DNA of 64,000 bases, from assembly GCF_013266755.1 (NCBI RefSeq), contig NZ_JABRWJ010000003.1, positions 434,001 through 498,000 of the forward strand. The letters are read 5' to 3'. The notes beneath the pieces are model-generated. The model worked only from the letters and a program-made list of their open reading frames with translations. It was not told where the DNA came from and did not search any database. The position numbers and the translations under genes were made by a program. The stretch is from Pseudaquabacterium terrae (GTDB lineage Bacteria; Pseudomonadota; Gammaproteobacteria; Burkholderiales; Burkholderiaceae_C). Positions 42,847 through 54,617 of the stretch are shown here, piece by piece. The first letter of the stretch is position 1. Each line of letters opens with the position of its first letter.

Positions 42847-43731
42847 TCAGGCCCCCCGCACGGTCGCGACCGCATCCATCGTCAGCCAGCCCTCGTGGTC
42901 CTGCGCCCAGAGCTTGATGGTCTGACCATCGTTCTGAAGCGCACCGTTCACGCGAAAAGGATTCAAGTCGAAGGTCGGCCGCACGGCCTTGAAGCGGAAG
43001 CTCGCGATGTCGGCCTGCGGTGCATTGCGGCGCACCAGGTCCATCAGCAAGGTCGCGATCAGCGGGCCGTGCACGATCAGGCCCGGATAGCCCTCGACCT
43101 CGGTCACGTACTTTCGGTCGTAGTGGATGCGGTGGCCGTTGAAGGTCAGCGCGGAGTAGCGGAACAGGAGCACGTCGTCCGGCACGATCTCGCGTTGCCA
43201 GGCCGCGGCCGTGGGCGCGGCTTGCGGTGATGGTTCGACATCGCCGGGTTGCCTGGCGTCACGGTAGACGATGTCGTGGAACTCGACGATCGCGGGCTCG
43301 GACGAGCCGTTGCAGCGCAGCTCGTGCCGCACCTTGACGAATACCAGCGTGCCGGTGCGGCCTTCCTTGACGGTGACGTCGGCGATCGTCGAAGTGCGCT
43401 CGACCGCGTCGCCCACGCGCACCGGCGAGCGGAACTCGAACTGGCTGCCGGCCCACATGCGCCGCGGCAGCGGCACCGGGGGCAGGAAGCCGCCGCGTTT
43501 CGCGTGGCCGTCGGGGCCGATCTCGCTCTGGCGGTGCAACGGCAGGAAATACAGCCAGTGCCACAGCGGTGGCAGCGGCGTGCCGTCTTCCGCCGGGCGC
43601 GCCGGGTGGTCGAGCGTCGCGTCGAGGGCCTTCACCGGCGTGGCGCCGATGCGGTCGCGGACCACTTCGCTGCGCCCGATCCAGGCCCTCAGGTCATTCA
43701 CGTCGTTCAGGTCGTTCAGGGTCGTGTCCAT
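42847..43731 (-). CDS. MaoC-like dehydratase/hydratase (FAS1-like, mesaconyl-CoA hydratase-type)
   Basis: A 294-residue double hot-dog protein. The N-terminal half has HWLYFLPLHRQSEIGPDGHAKRGGFLPP-type sequence (GGFLPPVPLPRRMWAGS), seen in mesaconyl-CoA C4 hydratases and the HTD2 group. The C-terminal half is the MaoC-like catalytic domain with RYSALTFNGHRIHYDRKYV (hydratase motif Asp/His) and HGPLIATLLMDLV. GGAGG is 8 bases before ATG 43731. It sits directly before the CoA transferase gene, which would make its CoA-thioester substrate. Confidence 0.84.
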   Translation of the reverse strand: MDTTLNDLNDVNDLRAWIGRSEVVRDRIGATPVKALDATLDHPARPAEDGTPLPPLWHWLYFLPLHRQSEIGPDGHAKRGGFLPPVPLPRRMWAGSQFEFRSPVRVGDAVERTSTIADVTVKEGRTGTLVFVKVRHELRCNGSSEPAIVEFHDIVYRDARQPGDVEPSPQAAPTAAAWQREIVPDDVLLFRYSALTFNGHRIHYDRKYVTEVEGYPGLIVHGPLIATLLMDLVRRNAPQADIASFRFKAVRPTFDLNPFRVNGALQNDGQTIKLWAQDHEGWLTMDAVATVRGA

Positions 43732-43750
43732 GCCCATGTCCTCCCACGCG

Positions 43751-44710
43751 TCATTCGGCCGTCAGCTTGGCGCGCTGCACGACACCCTTCCACTTGACCA
43801 GTTCGCTCTTCACCAGCGAACCGAACTGCTCCGGCGTGCTCGTCTCGACGTCGGCGCCATGGTCCTCCATGCGCTTGATGATGTCCTTGTCGGCCAGGAT
43901 CTGATTGAGCGCCTTGTTGAGCTGGTCGATGATGGGCTTGGGGGTCTTCGCCGGCGCAAAGAAGCCATACCACTGCTGCACCTCGACGCCGTCCACGCCG
44001 GCTTCCTTCAGGGTCGGCACATCCGGCAGCAAGGGCGAGCGCTTCGGCCCGGCAATCGCCATGGCGCGCAGCTTGCCGGCCTTCACGTGCGGCAGCGCGG
44101 TGAACAGGCTGGGGAACATGAACTGCGTGTGGTTGCCGATCGTGTCGCTGACCGCGGGCGCGGCACCCTTGAAGGGCACGCCCGTCATCGACGTTCCGGT
44201 CGCGAGCTTGAAGAGTTCGGCCGCGTAGTGCGGCGCCGTGCCGGCGCCGGCCGATGCATAGGCGTACTTGTCGGGCTTGGCCTTCAGCTGGGTCACCAGG
44301 TCCTTGACGTCCTTGACCTGCACGGCGGGGCTGGCAATCATCAAGGTCGGCGAGTAGCCCACGAGGCCGATCGGTGCAAAGTCGGCCACGGGGTCGTAGC
44401 GCAGCTTCTGCAGCGCCGGGTTCATGGCATGCGTGGCGATGTAGCCCAGCATCAGCGTGTGTCCGTCGGGCACGGCGCGGGCGACGAACTCGCTCGCGAT
44501 CGAGCCGTTGGCGCCGGCACGGTTGTCGATGATGACGGTCTGGCCGAGCATCGGCCCCAGCTTCTGCGCGATGGTGCGCGCCATCGCGTCGTTGCCGCCA
44601 CCGGCGGCGGTGGGCACGACGATGGTGATGGTCTTGTCGGGGTAGGCCATGGCCAGCGGTGCGGCGATGGCCATCACGGCCGCGACGGCCGGTGCGATCA
44701 ATTGCTTCAT
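43751..44710 (-). CDS. Tripartite tricarboxylate transporter binding protein (TctC/Bug family)
   Basis: A 319-residue periplasmic solute-binding protein of the Bug family. A Sec signal (MKQLIAPAVAAVMAIAAPLAMA) leads to YPDKTITIVVPTAAGGGNDAMAR, VIIDNRAGANGSIASEFV and AYASAGAGTAPHYAAELFK. Internal ATG 44710 has an excellent ribosome site (AAGGAG). However, no stop codon separates it from the upstream PrpF-like frame: the reading frame is open from 45808 to 43751. No TctA/TctB membrane genes are adjacent. Confidence 0.85.
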   Translation of the reverse strand: MKQLIAPAVAAVMAIAAPLAMAYPDKTITIVVPTAAGGGNDAMARTIAQKLGPMLGQTVIIDNRAGANGSIASEFVARAVPDGHTLMLGYIATHAMNPALQKLRYDPVADFAPIGLVGYSPTLMIASPAVQVKDVKDLVTQLKAKPDKYAYASAGAGTAPHYAAELFKLATGTSMTGVPFKGAAPAVSDTIGNHTQFMFPSLFTALPHVKAGKLRAMAIAGPKRSPLLPDVPTLKEAGVDGVEVQQWYGFFAPAKTPKPIIDQLNKALNQILADKDIIKRMEDHGADVETSTPEQFGSLVKSELVKWKGVVQRAKLTAE

Positions 44711-45808
44711 GGGCTTGTCTCCTTCGGGGGGTTTCGAGAACACATAGGGCGGGAGGTGGAGCTCGCCCTGGAAGATCTTTCGGGCGGTGCGCACGAGCGC
44801 GGCGCGCTGGATGCGGGCGTCGGGCCCGGCGCCGTCGATCGAGACCTCGACATCGATGCGGCCTTGCGGATGCAGCACGGAGATGGCGCGTGCGCCGGGC
44901 CGGCCGTCGTCGCCGCTGACCACGGTGCCCGGCAGGGCGAAGGCCGTCGCGACGCCGATGGCGCCGGTGACCGCGTGCGATGCATGGCAGCGCCGCGGCG
45001 TGAAATAGCGCGAGGTGATGCTGTTCGCGTCGTCGCCGTCGCTGGCGATCACGGGCTTCGGCACCACGCTGCCGGACACGTCGCCCAGGCCCATCGCCCG
45101 GCCTGCGGCGACACGGATCGCTTCGATCCGCGACAGCAGCGCCAGGTCGGCGTCCAGGTCAGCCGGCGCTTCGCGGCCAGTCAGGCCGAGGTCGCGCGCC
45201 CGCAGGATCACCAGCGGCATCGCGGCGTCGATGCAGGTGACTTCGAGTCCGTCGATGAGGTCGATGCGCTGGCCGGTCGGGAAGACCGAGCCGGTCACGG
45301 AACCCCAGGCGTCGAGGAAATTCAGCCGGATCGGCGCAGCCGTGCCGGCAACACCATCGATGCCGGTCTCACCGTCGTAGCGGACGCGCCTTTCGGGCGT
45401 CAGCACCGTGACGTCGATGCGTGAACGGGTGTTGACGTTGAAGACGCGCACCGTCGTTTCGCCATCCTGCGCGCTGACGAGCCCCTGCTCGATCGCGAAC
45501 GGTGCCACACCGGAGAGCATGTTGCCGCAGTTGGGTCGTGTATCGACCGAGCGCTGGCCGACGCCGACCTGCGCGAACAGGTAGTCGACATCGCAGCCCG
45601 GCTCGGACGACTTCGAGACGATCGCGACCTTGCTGGTCAGCGTGCTGCCGCCGCCCACGCCGTCGACCTGCAGCAGGTCGGACGCGCCGATCGCGCCGAT
45701 CAACGCCTCATCGCGCGCCGTGTCGTCGGCCGGCAGCCACTCGCGCAGGAAGAACGGCCCGCGGGAGGTGCCGGCTCGCATCAGGACGCAGGGGATGACT
45801 CGGTTCAT
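44711..45808 (-). CDS. PrpF-family isomerase, open in frame into the TctC gene
   Basis: About 366 residues of the PrpF family, proton-shuttling isomerases of unsaturated di/tricarboxylates (2-methylaconitate isomerase, 4-oxalomesaconate tautomerase, methylitaconate isomerase). Features are RAGTSRGPFF, VDGVGGGSTLTSKVAIVSKS, the Cys motif RPNCGNMLSG and CHASHAVTGAIGVA. The domain appears complete at KIFQGELHLPP, but the frame continues without a stop through VFSKPPEGDKP straight into the binding-protein signal peptide. Either a 685-residue fusion is made, or PrpF ends by reinitiation at 44710. ATG 45808 is the clear start. Confidence 0.82.
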
Positions 45809-45832
45809 GGACGGGATGATCGGCGCCGGGAT

Positions 45833-45849
45833 TGCAAAAGAGAATTGCA
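45833..45849. promoter_or_regulatory. Dyad in the prpF-like/LysR divergent promoter
   Basis: TGCAA, seven bases, TTGCA lies in the A/T-rich 88-bp gap between the divergent prpF-like and LysR genes. It is a possible LysR site, but it lacks a clean T-N11-A and the arms are short. Confidence 0.35.
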
Positions 45850-45896
45850 TCTTTAAGATCAACTGATCCGCTTTGAACATCAAACCAGGACCGACG

Positions 45897-46817
45897 ATGG
45901 CGATCAACTTCGACCTGAACGACCTGCTGGCCTTCCGCGCCGTGGCCGAGCTCAGCAACTTCCGCAAGGCGGCCGAATCCGTGCACCTCTCGCAGCCTGC
46001 GTTCAGCAGGCGCATCGACAAGCTGGAGCAGGCCTTGGGAGTGCGCCTGCTGGAGCGCACGACGCGGCGGGTGACACTCACCGCGGTGGGCCGGGACTTC
46101 GAACGCAAGGTACGCGAGCTGCTCGACGAGCTGGACAACACCCTGCTGGGTATCCGTGGTGTGGCCGCGACACGCATGGGCGAAGTGACCGTTGCTTGCG
46201 TGCCCTCCACCGTCTACTACTACCTGTCGGAGGTGATCCGCCGCTACCACGTGCAGGCGCCGAAGGTGCGGGTCAAGGTGCTGGATGCGGGCGCCAACGA
46301 GGTGCTGGCAGCGGTGTCGCGCGGCGAGGCCGACTTCGGTCTCAACTTCATCGGCGCCCAGGAGGGCGAGCTGGACTTCGAGCCCCTGGTCGAGGAGCGC
46401 TTTGTCGCCGCCTGCCGGCGCGATCACCCGGTCGCGAAGATGCATCGCGTGAGCTGGGCGCAACTGGGCCAGCACGACTACATCTCGGTCGGGCGGACCT
46501 CGGGCAACCGTGTCCTGCTGGACCAGGCGCTTGCCGGCATCAAGGACCGGCCGCAGGCGATCTACGAGGCGCAGCACGTCACCACCACGCTGGGCCTGGT
46601 TGAAGCAGGGCTGGGAATTGCAGCCGTTCCCTCGATGGCGATGCCGGGGCCCGATCACCCCCTGCTGGTCAGCGTGCCGCTGGTCGACCCGGTGATCACG
46701 CGCAAGGTCGGCTTGATCCGCCGGCGCGGGCGTTCCCTGTCGCCCGCGGCGCAGCAGCTCTACGACCTGTTCTCCGAGGTCAAGTCGCGTCGGCGACGCA
46801 AGCCAAAGCCTGATTGA
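45897..46817 (+). CDS. LysR-family transcriptional regulator
   Basis: A 306-residue LysR regulator. The HTH is at residues ~5-62 (DLNDLLAFRAVAELSNFRKA, then AESVHLSQPAFSRRIDKLEQ) and the effector domain starts at ~90. AGGA lies six bases before ATG 45897; an upstream in-frame ATG-like start at 45873 is less likely. It is divergent from the prpF-like/TctC/MaoC/CoA transferase/lyase operon and presumably activates it in response to a carboxylic acid. The porin gene follows 97 bp later on the same strand. Confidence 0.9.
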   Translation: MAINFDLNDLLAFRAVAELSNFRKAAESVHLSQPAFSRRIDKLEQALGVRLLERTTRRVTLTAVGRDFERKVRELLDELDNTLLGIRGVAATRMGEVTVACVPSTVYYYLSEVIRRYHVQAPKVRVKVLDAGANEVLAAVSRGEADFGLNFIGAQEGELDFEPLVEERFVAACRRDHPVAKMHRVSWAQLGQHDYISVGRTSGNRVLLDQALAGIKDRPQAIYEAQHVTTTLGLVEAGLGIAAVPSMAMPGPDHPLLVSVPLVDPVITRKVGLIRRRGRSLSPAAQQLYDLFSEVKSRRRRKPKPD

Positions 46818-46914
46818 TGCGTTGGCGCGATCAATTGATCGTGATTCTGCAATTCTCAGATCGAGCTCAGCTCGCAATCATCCGGGCCATCAAGACAACC
46901 CGGAGACGAGCGGC

Positions 46915-47991
46915 ATGAACCGAATCACCCTGATCGCGCTGTGTGCAGCAGGCACCTGGGCCACTTCTGCGGGAGCCCAGAGCGCGGTCTCCGTCTCGGG
47001 CATCGTGGATGCCGCCGCGCGCCATGTCAGCAACGATGGCGTCGGCTCGATCCGCTCGCTGGTGAGCGGATCCAACTCGACCAGCCGGCTGGTCTTCAGC
47101 GGCCGCGAGGACCTGGGCGGCGCACTGGCGGCGGGCTTCCACCTGGAGCATGGATTCCTCGTCGACGCGGGGACGCCCGCATCGGCGGACAAGTTCTGGG
47201 ACCGCCGTTCGACGGTCAGCCTGTCCAGCGCTGCGATGGGCGAGCTGCGCCTCGGCCGCGACTTCGTGCCCTCGTACGTGGCGTGGAGCCGCTATGACCC
47301 GTTCTCGTACGTCGGCGTCGCGCGCTCGGCCAACCTGGTGTCGGCGACGCCGGCCGGACCGATCCGGTCCGCCTTCAGCACCAACGCCAACACCACCGTT
47401 CGCTCCGACAACGCCGCCCAATGGTTGGCGCCGGCCGGCTTGGCCGGCTTCGAAGCGGGACTGATGATCGCTGCTCGTGAAGGCGGCGACGCTGCGTCCG
47501 GACGCGCGGGAGTGCGAGGCGCCCGGGTGGGCTACGCGGCGAAGTCGTTCAGCGTTTCAGCGGCGGCTGCGCGCACCGAGAACAGCTTGACGTCGGCGGG
47601 TAGTTTTCAGGACAAGGTCGTCGGTGGCCATGTCGATGTCGCCGACGTGAGGCTTTCCGGCGCCTGGCGGGAGTTCCGGCAGAGCCAGGCGACGCAACGC
47701 CTGCTGATGCTTGGCGCGGTCGCAACCTTCGGTCAGCACGAAGTGAAGGCTTCATGGGTCAAGGCCGACATGTCGGGCCGCGCTGGAACAGTCTCCATCG
47801 ACGGCACCGGGGCCGATCAGTGCGGCCTGGGCTACGTGTACAACCTGTCGAAGCGCACAGCGATGTATGCGACGGTGGCGCGGATCGGCAACGATGGGCT
47901 CGCTCGCTACGTGATCAGCGACGGTCCCGCCGGGATGGCCGCGGGAGGGACGTCGCGCGGATACGAGGCAGGCATCAGGCACCGCTTCTGA
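46915..47991 (+). CDS. Outer-membrane porin (Gram-negative porin, OmpC-like of Burkholderiales)
   Basis: A 358-residue beta-barrel protein. The signal peptide ends SAGAQS, and the mature protein begins VSVSGIVDAAARHVSN, the typical first strand of Burkholderiales trimeric porins. SRLVFSGREDLGGALAAGFHLEHGF and RRSTVSLSSAAMGELRLGRDF are family hallmarks, and it ends with RHRF, a C-terminal Phe for barrel assembly. It probably lets the acid handled by the adjacent operon cross the outer membrane. A GATCAATTGATC palindrome occurs upstream at about 46829-46840. Confidence 0.9.
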   Translation: MNRITLIALCAAGTWATSAGAQSAVSVSGIVDAAARHVSNDGVGSIRSLVSGSNSTSRLVFSGREDLGGALAAGFHLEHGFLVDAGTPASADKFWDRRSTVSLSSAAMGELRLGRDFVPSYVAWSRYDPFSYVGVARSANLVSATPAGPIRSAFSTNANTTVRSDNAAQWLAPAGLAGFEAGLMIAAREGGDAASGRAGVRGARVGYAAKSFSVSAAAARTENSLTSAGSFQDKVVGGHVDVADVRLSGAWREFRQSQATQRLLMLGAVATFGQHEVKASWVKADMSGRAGTVSIDGTGADQCGLGYVYNLSKRTAMYATVARIGNDGLARYVISDGPAGMAAGGTSRGYEAGIRHRF

Positions 47992-48102
47992 ACGGCATGT
48001 CGGGACCTCCGCCAGGCTGGGGACGCCGACTGACTTTCGGCCCGCACAGTCTTCATCGCGGCCGATACAGTGGCACCGGTCGACGCTTCACTCCCTCACG
48101 CC

Positions 48103-48747
48103 ATGGCCCTCACCGCTTCGATCCAGGAACTGCTCGAGCACCAGCGCGAGGAACTGTGGCGTCGTGAAGGCGTGTCGGATCCGGACATCCGTCTGTCGCG
48201 CCTGACCGGCATGGACGCGCGCGACCTGCTCTTCCTGCGCGGCTTCGCGCAGCGCGGTTACCTCTTCGTGATCCGCTGCCCCAAGGTGGCGGCGCGCGCG
48301 TTCCATGGCGATTTCCAGCCCAAGACCTCGGCCGCATCCAAGACCGGACTGAAAACCGGCACGTCAGGATTGGCCGTCGATGGCAAGGGCCACATCATGG
48401 TGTCCGACTACGACCTGATGAGCGTGTGGCGGCGCGAGGGCGCGCGCTGGACCAAGATCGTCGTCTCGGCCGCGAACGGCACGGCCAGAGGCCCCATGCC
48501 CGCCGAGGCCCAGCAACTGCTGCAAACGCTGAACCAGGCGCTGCAATCGCCGTTTCAGCACGGCTGCCAGGACGACTGGTTTGCGAGCGCGAACCCGGGC
48601 GTCAAGCTCGGTGACCACTTTGCTGCGATCGGCCAGGGCGCCATCCAGCACCTGCCCACGCCGGCCGCCTGCGAGGCGTTCTACCGCCAGCATTCGCTGG
48701 AATGGCCGTACGTGGGCGGTCGGCATCGCGCAGCCCTGGGCGGCTGA
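48103..48747 (+). CDS. Putative compact class II (ExoY/edema-factor-like) nucleotidyl cyclase
   Basis: A 214-residue protein, unusual for this locus. The segment at ~55-95 (FVIRCPKVAARAF, then PKTSAASKTGLKTGTSG), VSDYDLMSVW (Asp102, Asp104) and FQHGCQDDWFASANPG (His153, Asp157, Asn164) follow the order and spacing I recall for the catalytic blocks of the class II adenylyl cyclase toxins ExoY, CyaA and edema factor: two lysines, a D-Y-D metal pair, a catalytic-loop His and an acidic/amide residue. No calmodulin-binding or secretion domain is present and it is about half the size of ExoY. GTG 48070 is an alternative start. The function is inferred from motif order only. Confidence 0.55.
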   Translation: MALTASIQELLEHQREELWRREGVSDPDIRLSRLTGMDARDLLFLRGFAQRGYLFVIRCPKVAARAFHGDFQPKTSAASKTGLKTGTSGLAVDGKGHIMVSDYDLMSVWRREGARWTKIVVSAANGTARGPMPAEAQQLLQTLNQALQSPFQHGCQDDWFASANPGVKLGDHFAAIGQGAIQHLPTPAACEAFYRQHSLEWPYVGGRHRAALGG

Positions 48748-48779
48748 GCGGACTGCAGTCCGAGGAGCGTCGCCGCCTT

Positions 48780-49150
48780 TCAGGCCGTCGCGCGCAGCAG
48801 CGCACGCACCGCGTCAGCGAAGGTCGGCACGTCGATCGGCTTGCTGAGGTAACCGTCGAAGCCGGCATCCAGGAAACGCTGCTCGTCGCCTGGCACCGCG
48901 TAGGCGGTGAAGGCGACGATCACCAGGTCGCGCGTGGCCGGCGCCTGCTTCAGCTCGATCGTCAGCGTCAGGCCGTCGATGCCGGGCATCTGGATGTCCA
49001 TCAGCACCAGGTCCGGCCGGCGCTCGGCGATCGAGCGTCGCGCCGCTTCGCCGTCCGGCGCGGTGCCGACCTCGAAACCGCCGCCCTCGAGCACCAGCCG
49101 CGCCAGCTCCAGGTTCAGCGGCTGGTCGTCGACCACCAGCACATAAGGAT

Positions 49151-49154
<4 letters not shown>
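48780..49154 (-). CDS. Single-domain response regulator (CheY-like)
   Basis: A 124-residue receiver domain with no output domain. The acidic pair is VVDDQP, the phospho-acceptor is Asp53 in LVLMDIQMPG, a Thr/Ala switch is in VAFTAYA, and Lys is in YLSKPI. Its ATG overlaps the stop of the hybrid kinase gene by 4 bp (ATGA), so the two are coupled and it is the probable phosphotransfer partner. Output may be by protein-protein interaction, perhaps with the GGDEF-EAL protein next door. Confidence 0.9.
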
Positions 49155-52234
<3,080 letters not shown>

Positions 52235-52342
52235 GCGCCACCCTGCTTGTCTGATGGCGCATCCTCGCACAAGCGCCCCCGCCACGGGGGTGCCGATCGT
52301 CGGACCGGCGCTGCCGTTCGTGCGGGGGACGCAGGGCGCGGT

Positions 52343-54499
52343 TCAGGGGCCGGCCGGCTGCGGCCGGTCGGTCTCGGGCGCGCCCCGGCGCAGCAGCTGC
52401 TCGAAGACCGGCACCGGCACCGGCCGGCAGAACAGGAAGCCCTGCGCAACGCCGCAGCCATGGGCGCGCAGGAACGCCGCCTGCCCCTCGGTCTCGACGC
52501 CTTCGGCGACGACGCGCAGGCCGAGCGCCCGGGCGATCGCGAAGAAGGCCTTGACCAGCTCGGCCTGGCGCGCTTCGGCCTCGATGTCGCGCACGAAGAG
52601 GCGGTCGATCTTCAGGCAGTGCACGTCGAACTTGCTGAGGTAGCCGAGCGCCGAGTAGCCGGTGCCGAAGTCGTCGATCGCGATCTCCAGGCCGAGCTCG
52701 CTCAGCCCGTGCAGCGCGCGGCGCACGCTGTCGCTGTCCTCGAGCAGCAGGCCCTCGGTGACCTCCATCGCCAGCCACTGCGCCCGGCAGTCGTGGCGCT
52801 GCAGCGCCTCGCGCACCGCGGCAACGAGGTCGTCACGCAGGAACTGGCGCGTCGACACATTGAAGGCGATGCGCAGCGGCTCGGCGCGGCCTTCGTTCCA
52901 GCGCCGCGCGGCCTGCGCCACCTGGTCGATGACCCAGCGGCCGATCGGCACGATCAGCCCGGTGTCTTCGGCGATGGCGATGAAGCGGTCCGGCGCCAGC
53001 AGGCCGAGCTCGGGATGGCGCCAGCGCAGCAGCGCCTCGGCGCCGACGATGCGCCGCTCATCGTCCAGCGCCACCAGCGGCTGGTAGTGCAGCTCCAGCC
53101 CCGCGCCCGCCTGCGCGCCGCGCAGCGCCTGCTCCAGCGCCATGCGCTCGTGGGCGCGCTCGCTGAATTCGCTGCGGTAGAAGGCATACCCACTGTGGCC
53201 GCCGCGCTTGGCGTGGTACATCGCCGCGTCGGCATGCGCCATCAGGTCCTCGAGCTGCTCGCCGTCGGCCGGGAACAGCGCGATGCCGATGCTCGCACTG
53301 ACGACCACCTGCCGGCCGCCGAGCTGCAGCGGCGCGAACAGCGCGCGTTCGATCTTCTCGGCGATCGATGCCATGTCCATGTCGTGCTCGAGGTTCGTCG
53401 CGACGATCGCGAACTCGTCGCCGCCCAGCCGCACCAGCAGGTCGTAGCCGCGCGTGCATCCGGCGACCCGCTGAGCCACCTCACGCAGCAGCTGGTCGCC
53501 GGCCGGATGTCCGAGCGTGTCGTTGACGTCCTTGAAGCGGTCGATGTCGAGGATCATCACGCCCAGCCGCCGGTGGTGACGCCGCGCCTCGGCGATCAGC
53601 CCCGGCGCGTAGTCGTACAGCGCCTGCCGGTTGTGCAGCCGGGTCAGCGGATCGGACAAGGCCAGCGCGCGGATGCGTTCACGCTGCTCGACGCCCTGCG
53701 TGATGTCGCGGCCCAGCGCCAGCGCACCGTCGATGCAGCCGTCCTCGGTCTTCACCGCGACGATGCGCACGTGATGGGTCTCGGTGCCGCCGCTGGCGCC
53801 GGGCGCGGGCACCATCAGCTCCATCTCGGCCGGCTCGCCGTCGGCCAGCACCTGGCGCAGCACGCGCTCGTATTCCACCATCGCCGTCTCGTGCCCGGGC
53901 AGCGCGCTGTCGCAGGGCGTGCGGCCGACGAACCACTCGGCCGGGCGGCCCAGCCGCGCCAGCACCGCGGGGTTGGCGTAGCGCGTGCGGGCCTCGGCGT
54001 CGTAACGCATGATGAAGTCGGGCGAGGTTTCCGCCAGCGAGCGGAACTCACGTTCGCGCGTCGCCAGCGCCTGCTCGGCGCGCTTGCGCGCGGTGATGTC
54101 GCGGGCGATCGTCAGCAGGCTCGCAGGGCGGCCCTGCGCATCGCGCTCGACGGTGATGCGCACGTTGTGCCACAGCATGCGGCCATCGACCGCGCGCCAC
54201 TCGAAGTCCAGCTCCTGCAGCTGGCCGGTCTCGATCGCCAGCCGCATGCGCTGCTCGAGCCGCTGCGCCAGGCTGCCGATGCGCGAGACCTCGCTCAAGC
54301 GCATGCCGAGGTACTGCTCCGGCTTCAGCCCGTTGAGCTCCTCGTAGCGGGGATTGGCGTAGATGCGCCGCAGCTCGAGGTCGTAGCGGACGATGATGTC
54401 CGGTGAATTCTCGAGCACGCTGCCGACGACATCTTCCGCGCTCGGCCGTGGCCGGTCGCCCGCGGGCCGTACATCTACTTCATTCGGCCCGTGATCCAT
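52343..54499 (-). CDS. PAS-PAS-GGDEF-EAL cyclic-di-GMP enzyme
   Basis: A 718-residue protein without evident membrane segments. Two PAS domains (~25-145, ~150-285) precede a GGDEF domain (RLGGDEFAIV intact; RGYD five residues before it is a canonical inhibitory I-site) and an EAL domain (GAEALLRW, NVSTRQF, MEVTEGLL, IDDFGTGYSAL, AEGVET), all catalytic motifs present. Both synthesis and hydrolysis of c-di-GMP are possible. ATG 54499 was chosen; 20 codons upstream (54559) would add a CxxC-containing stretch. It lies 109 bp from the kinase gene, same strand. Confidence 0.92.
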   Translation of the reverse strand: MDHGPNEVDVRPAGDRPRPSAEDVVGSVLENSPDIIVRYDLELRRIYANPRYEELNGLKPEQYLGMRLSEVSRIGSLAQRLEQRMRLAIETGQLQELDFEWRAVDGRMLWHNVRITVERDAQGRPASLLTIARDITARKRAEQALATREREFRSLAETSPDFIMRYDAEARTRYANPAVLARLGRPAEWFVGRTPCDSALPGHETAMVEYERVLRQVLADGEPAEMELMVPAPGASGGTETHHVRIVAVKTEDGCIDGALALGRDITQGVEQRERIRALALSDPLTRLHNRQALYDYAPGLIAEARRHHRRLGVMILDIDRFKDVNDTLGHPAGDQLLREVAQRVAGCTRGYDLLVRLGGDEFAIVATNLEHDMDMASIAEKIERALFAPLQLGGRQVVVSASIGIALFPADGEQLEDLMAHADAAMYHAKRGGHSGYAFYRSEFSERAHERMALEQALRGAQAGAGLELHYQPLVALDDERRIVGAEALLRWRHPELGLLAPDRFIAIAEDTGLIVPIGRWVIDQVAQAARRWNEGRAEPLRIAFNVSTRQFLRDDLVAAVREALQRHDCRAQWLAMEVTEGLLLEDSDSVRRALHGLSELGLEIAIDDFGTGYSALGYLSKFDVHCLKIDRLFVRDIEAEARQAELVKAFFAIARALGLRVVAEGVETEGQAAFLRAHGCGVAQGFLFCRPVPVPVFEQLLRRGAPETDRPQPAGP

Positions 54500-54617
54500 G
54501 CATTTGCGCCCCGACAACGGGCGTAGGGTATCGCACCGGGCGCAGCGCCAGGCCGGCACTTGCGCGACGTTTCCGCGATGTATGACCGCTGCGGGGGCAG
54601 TTCGTCAGCCGACGATG

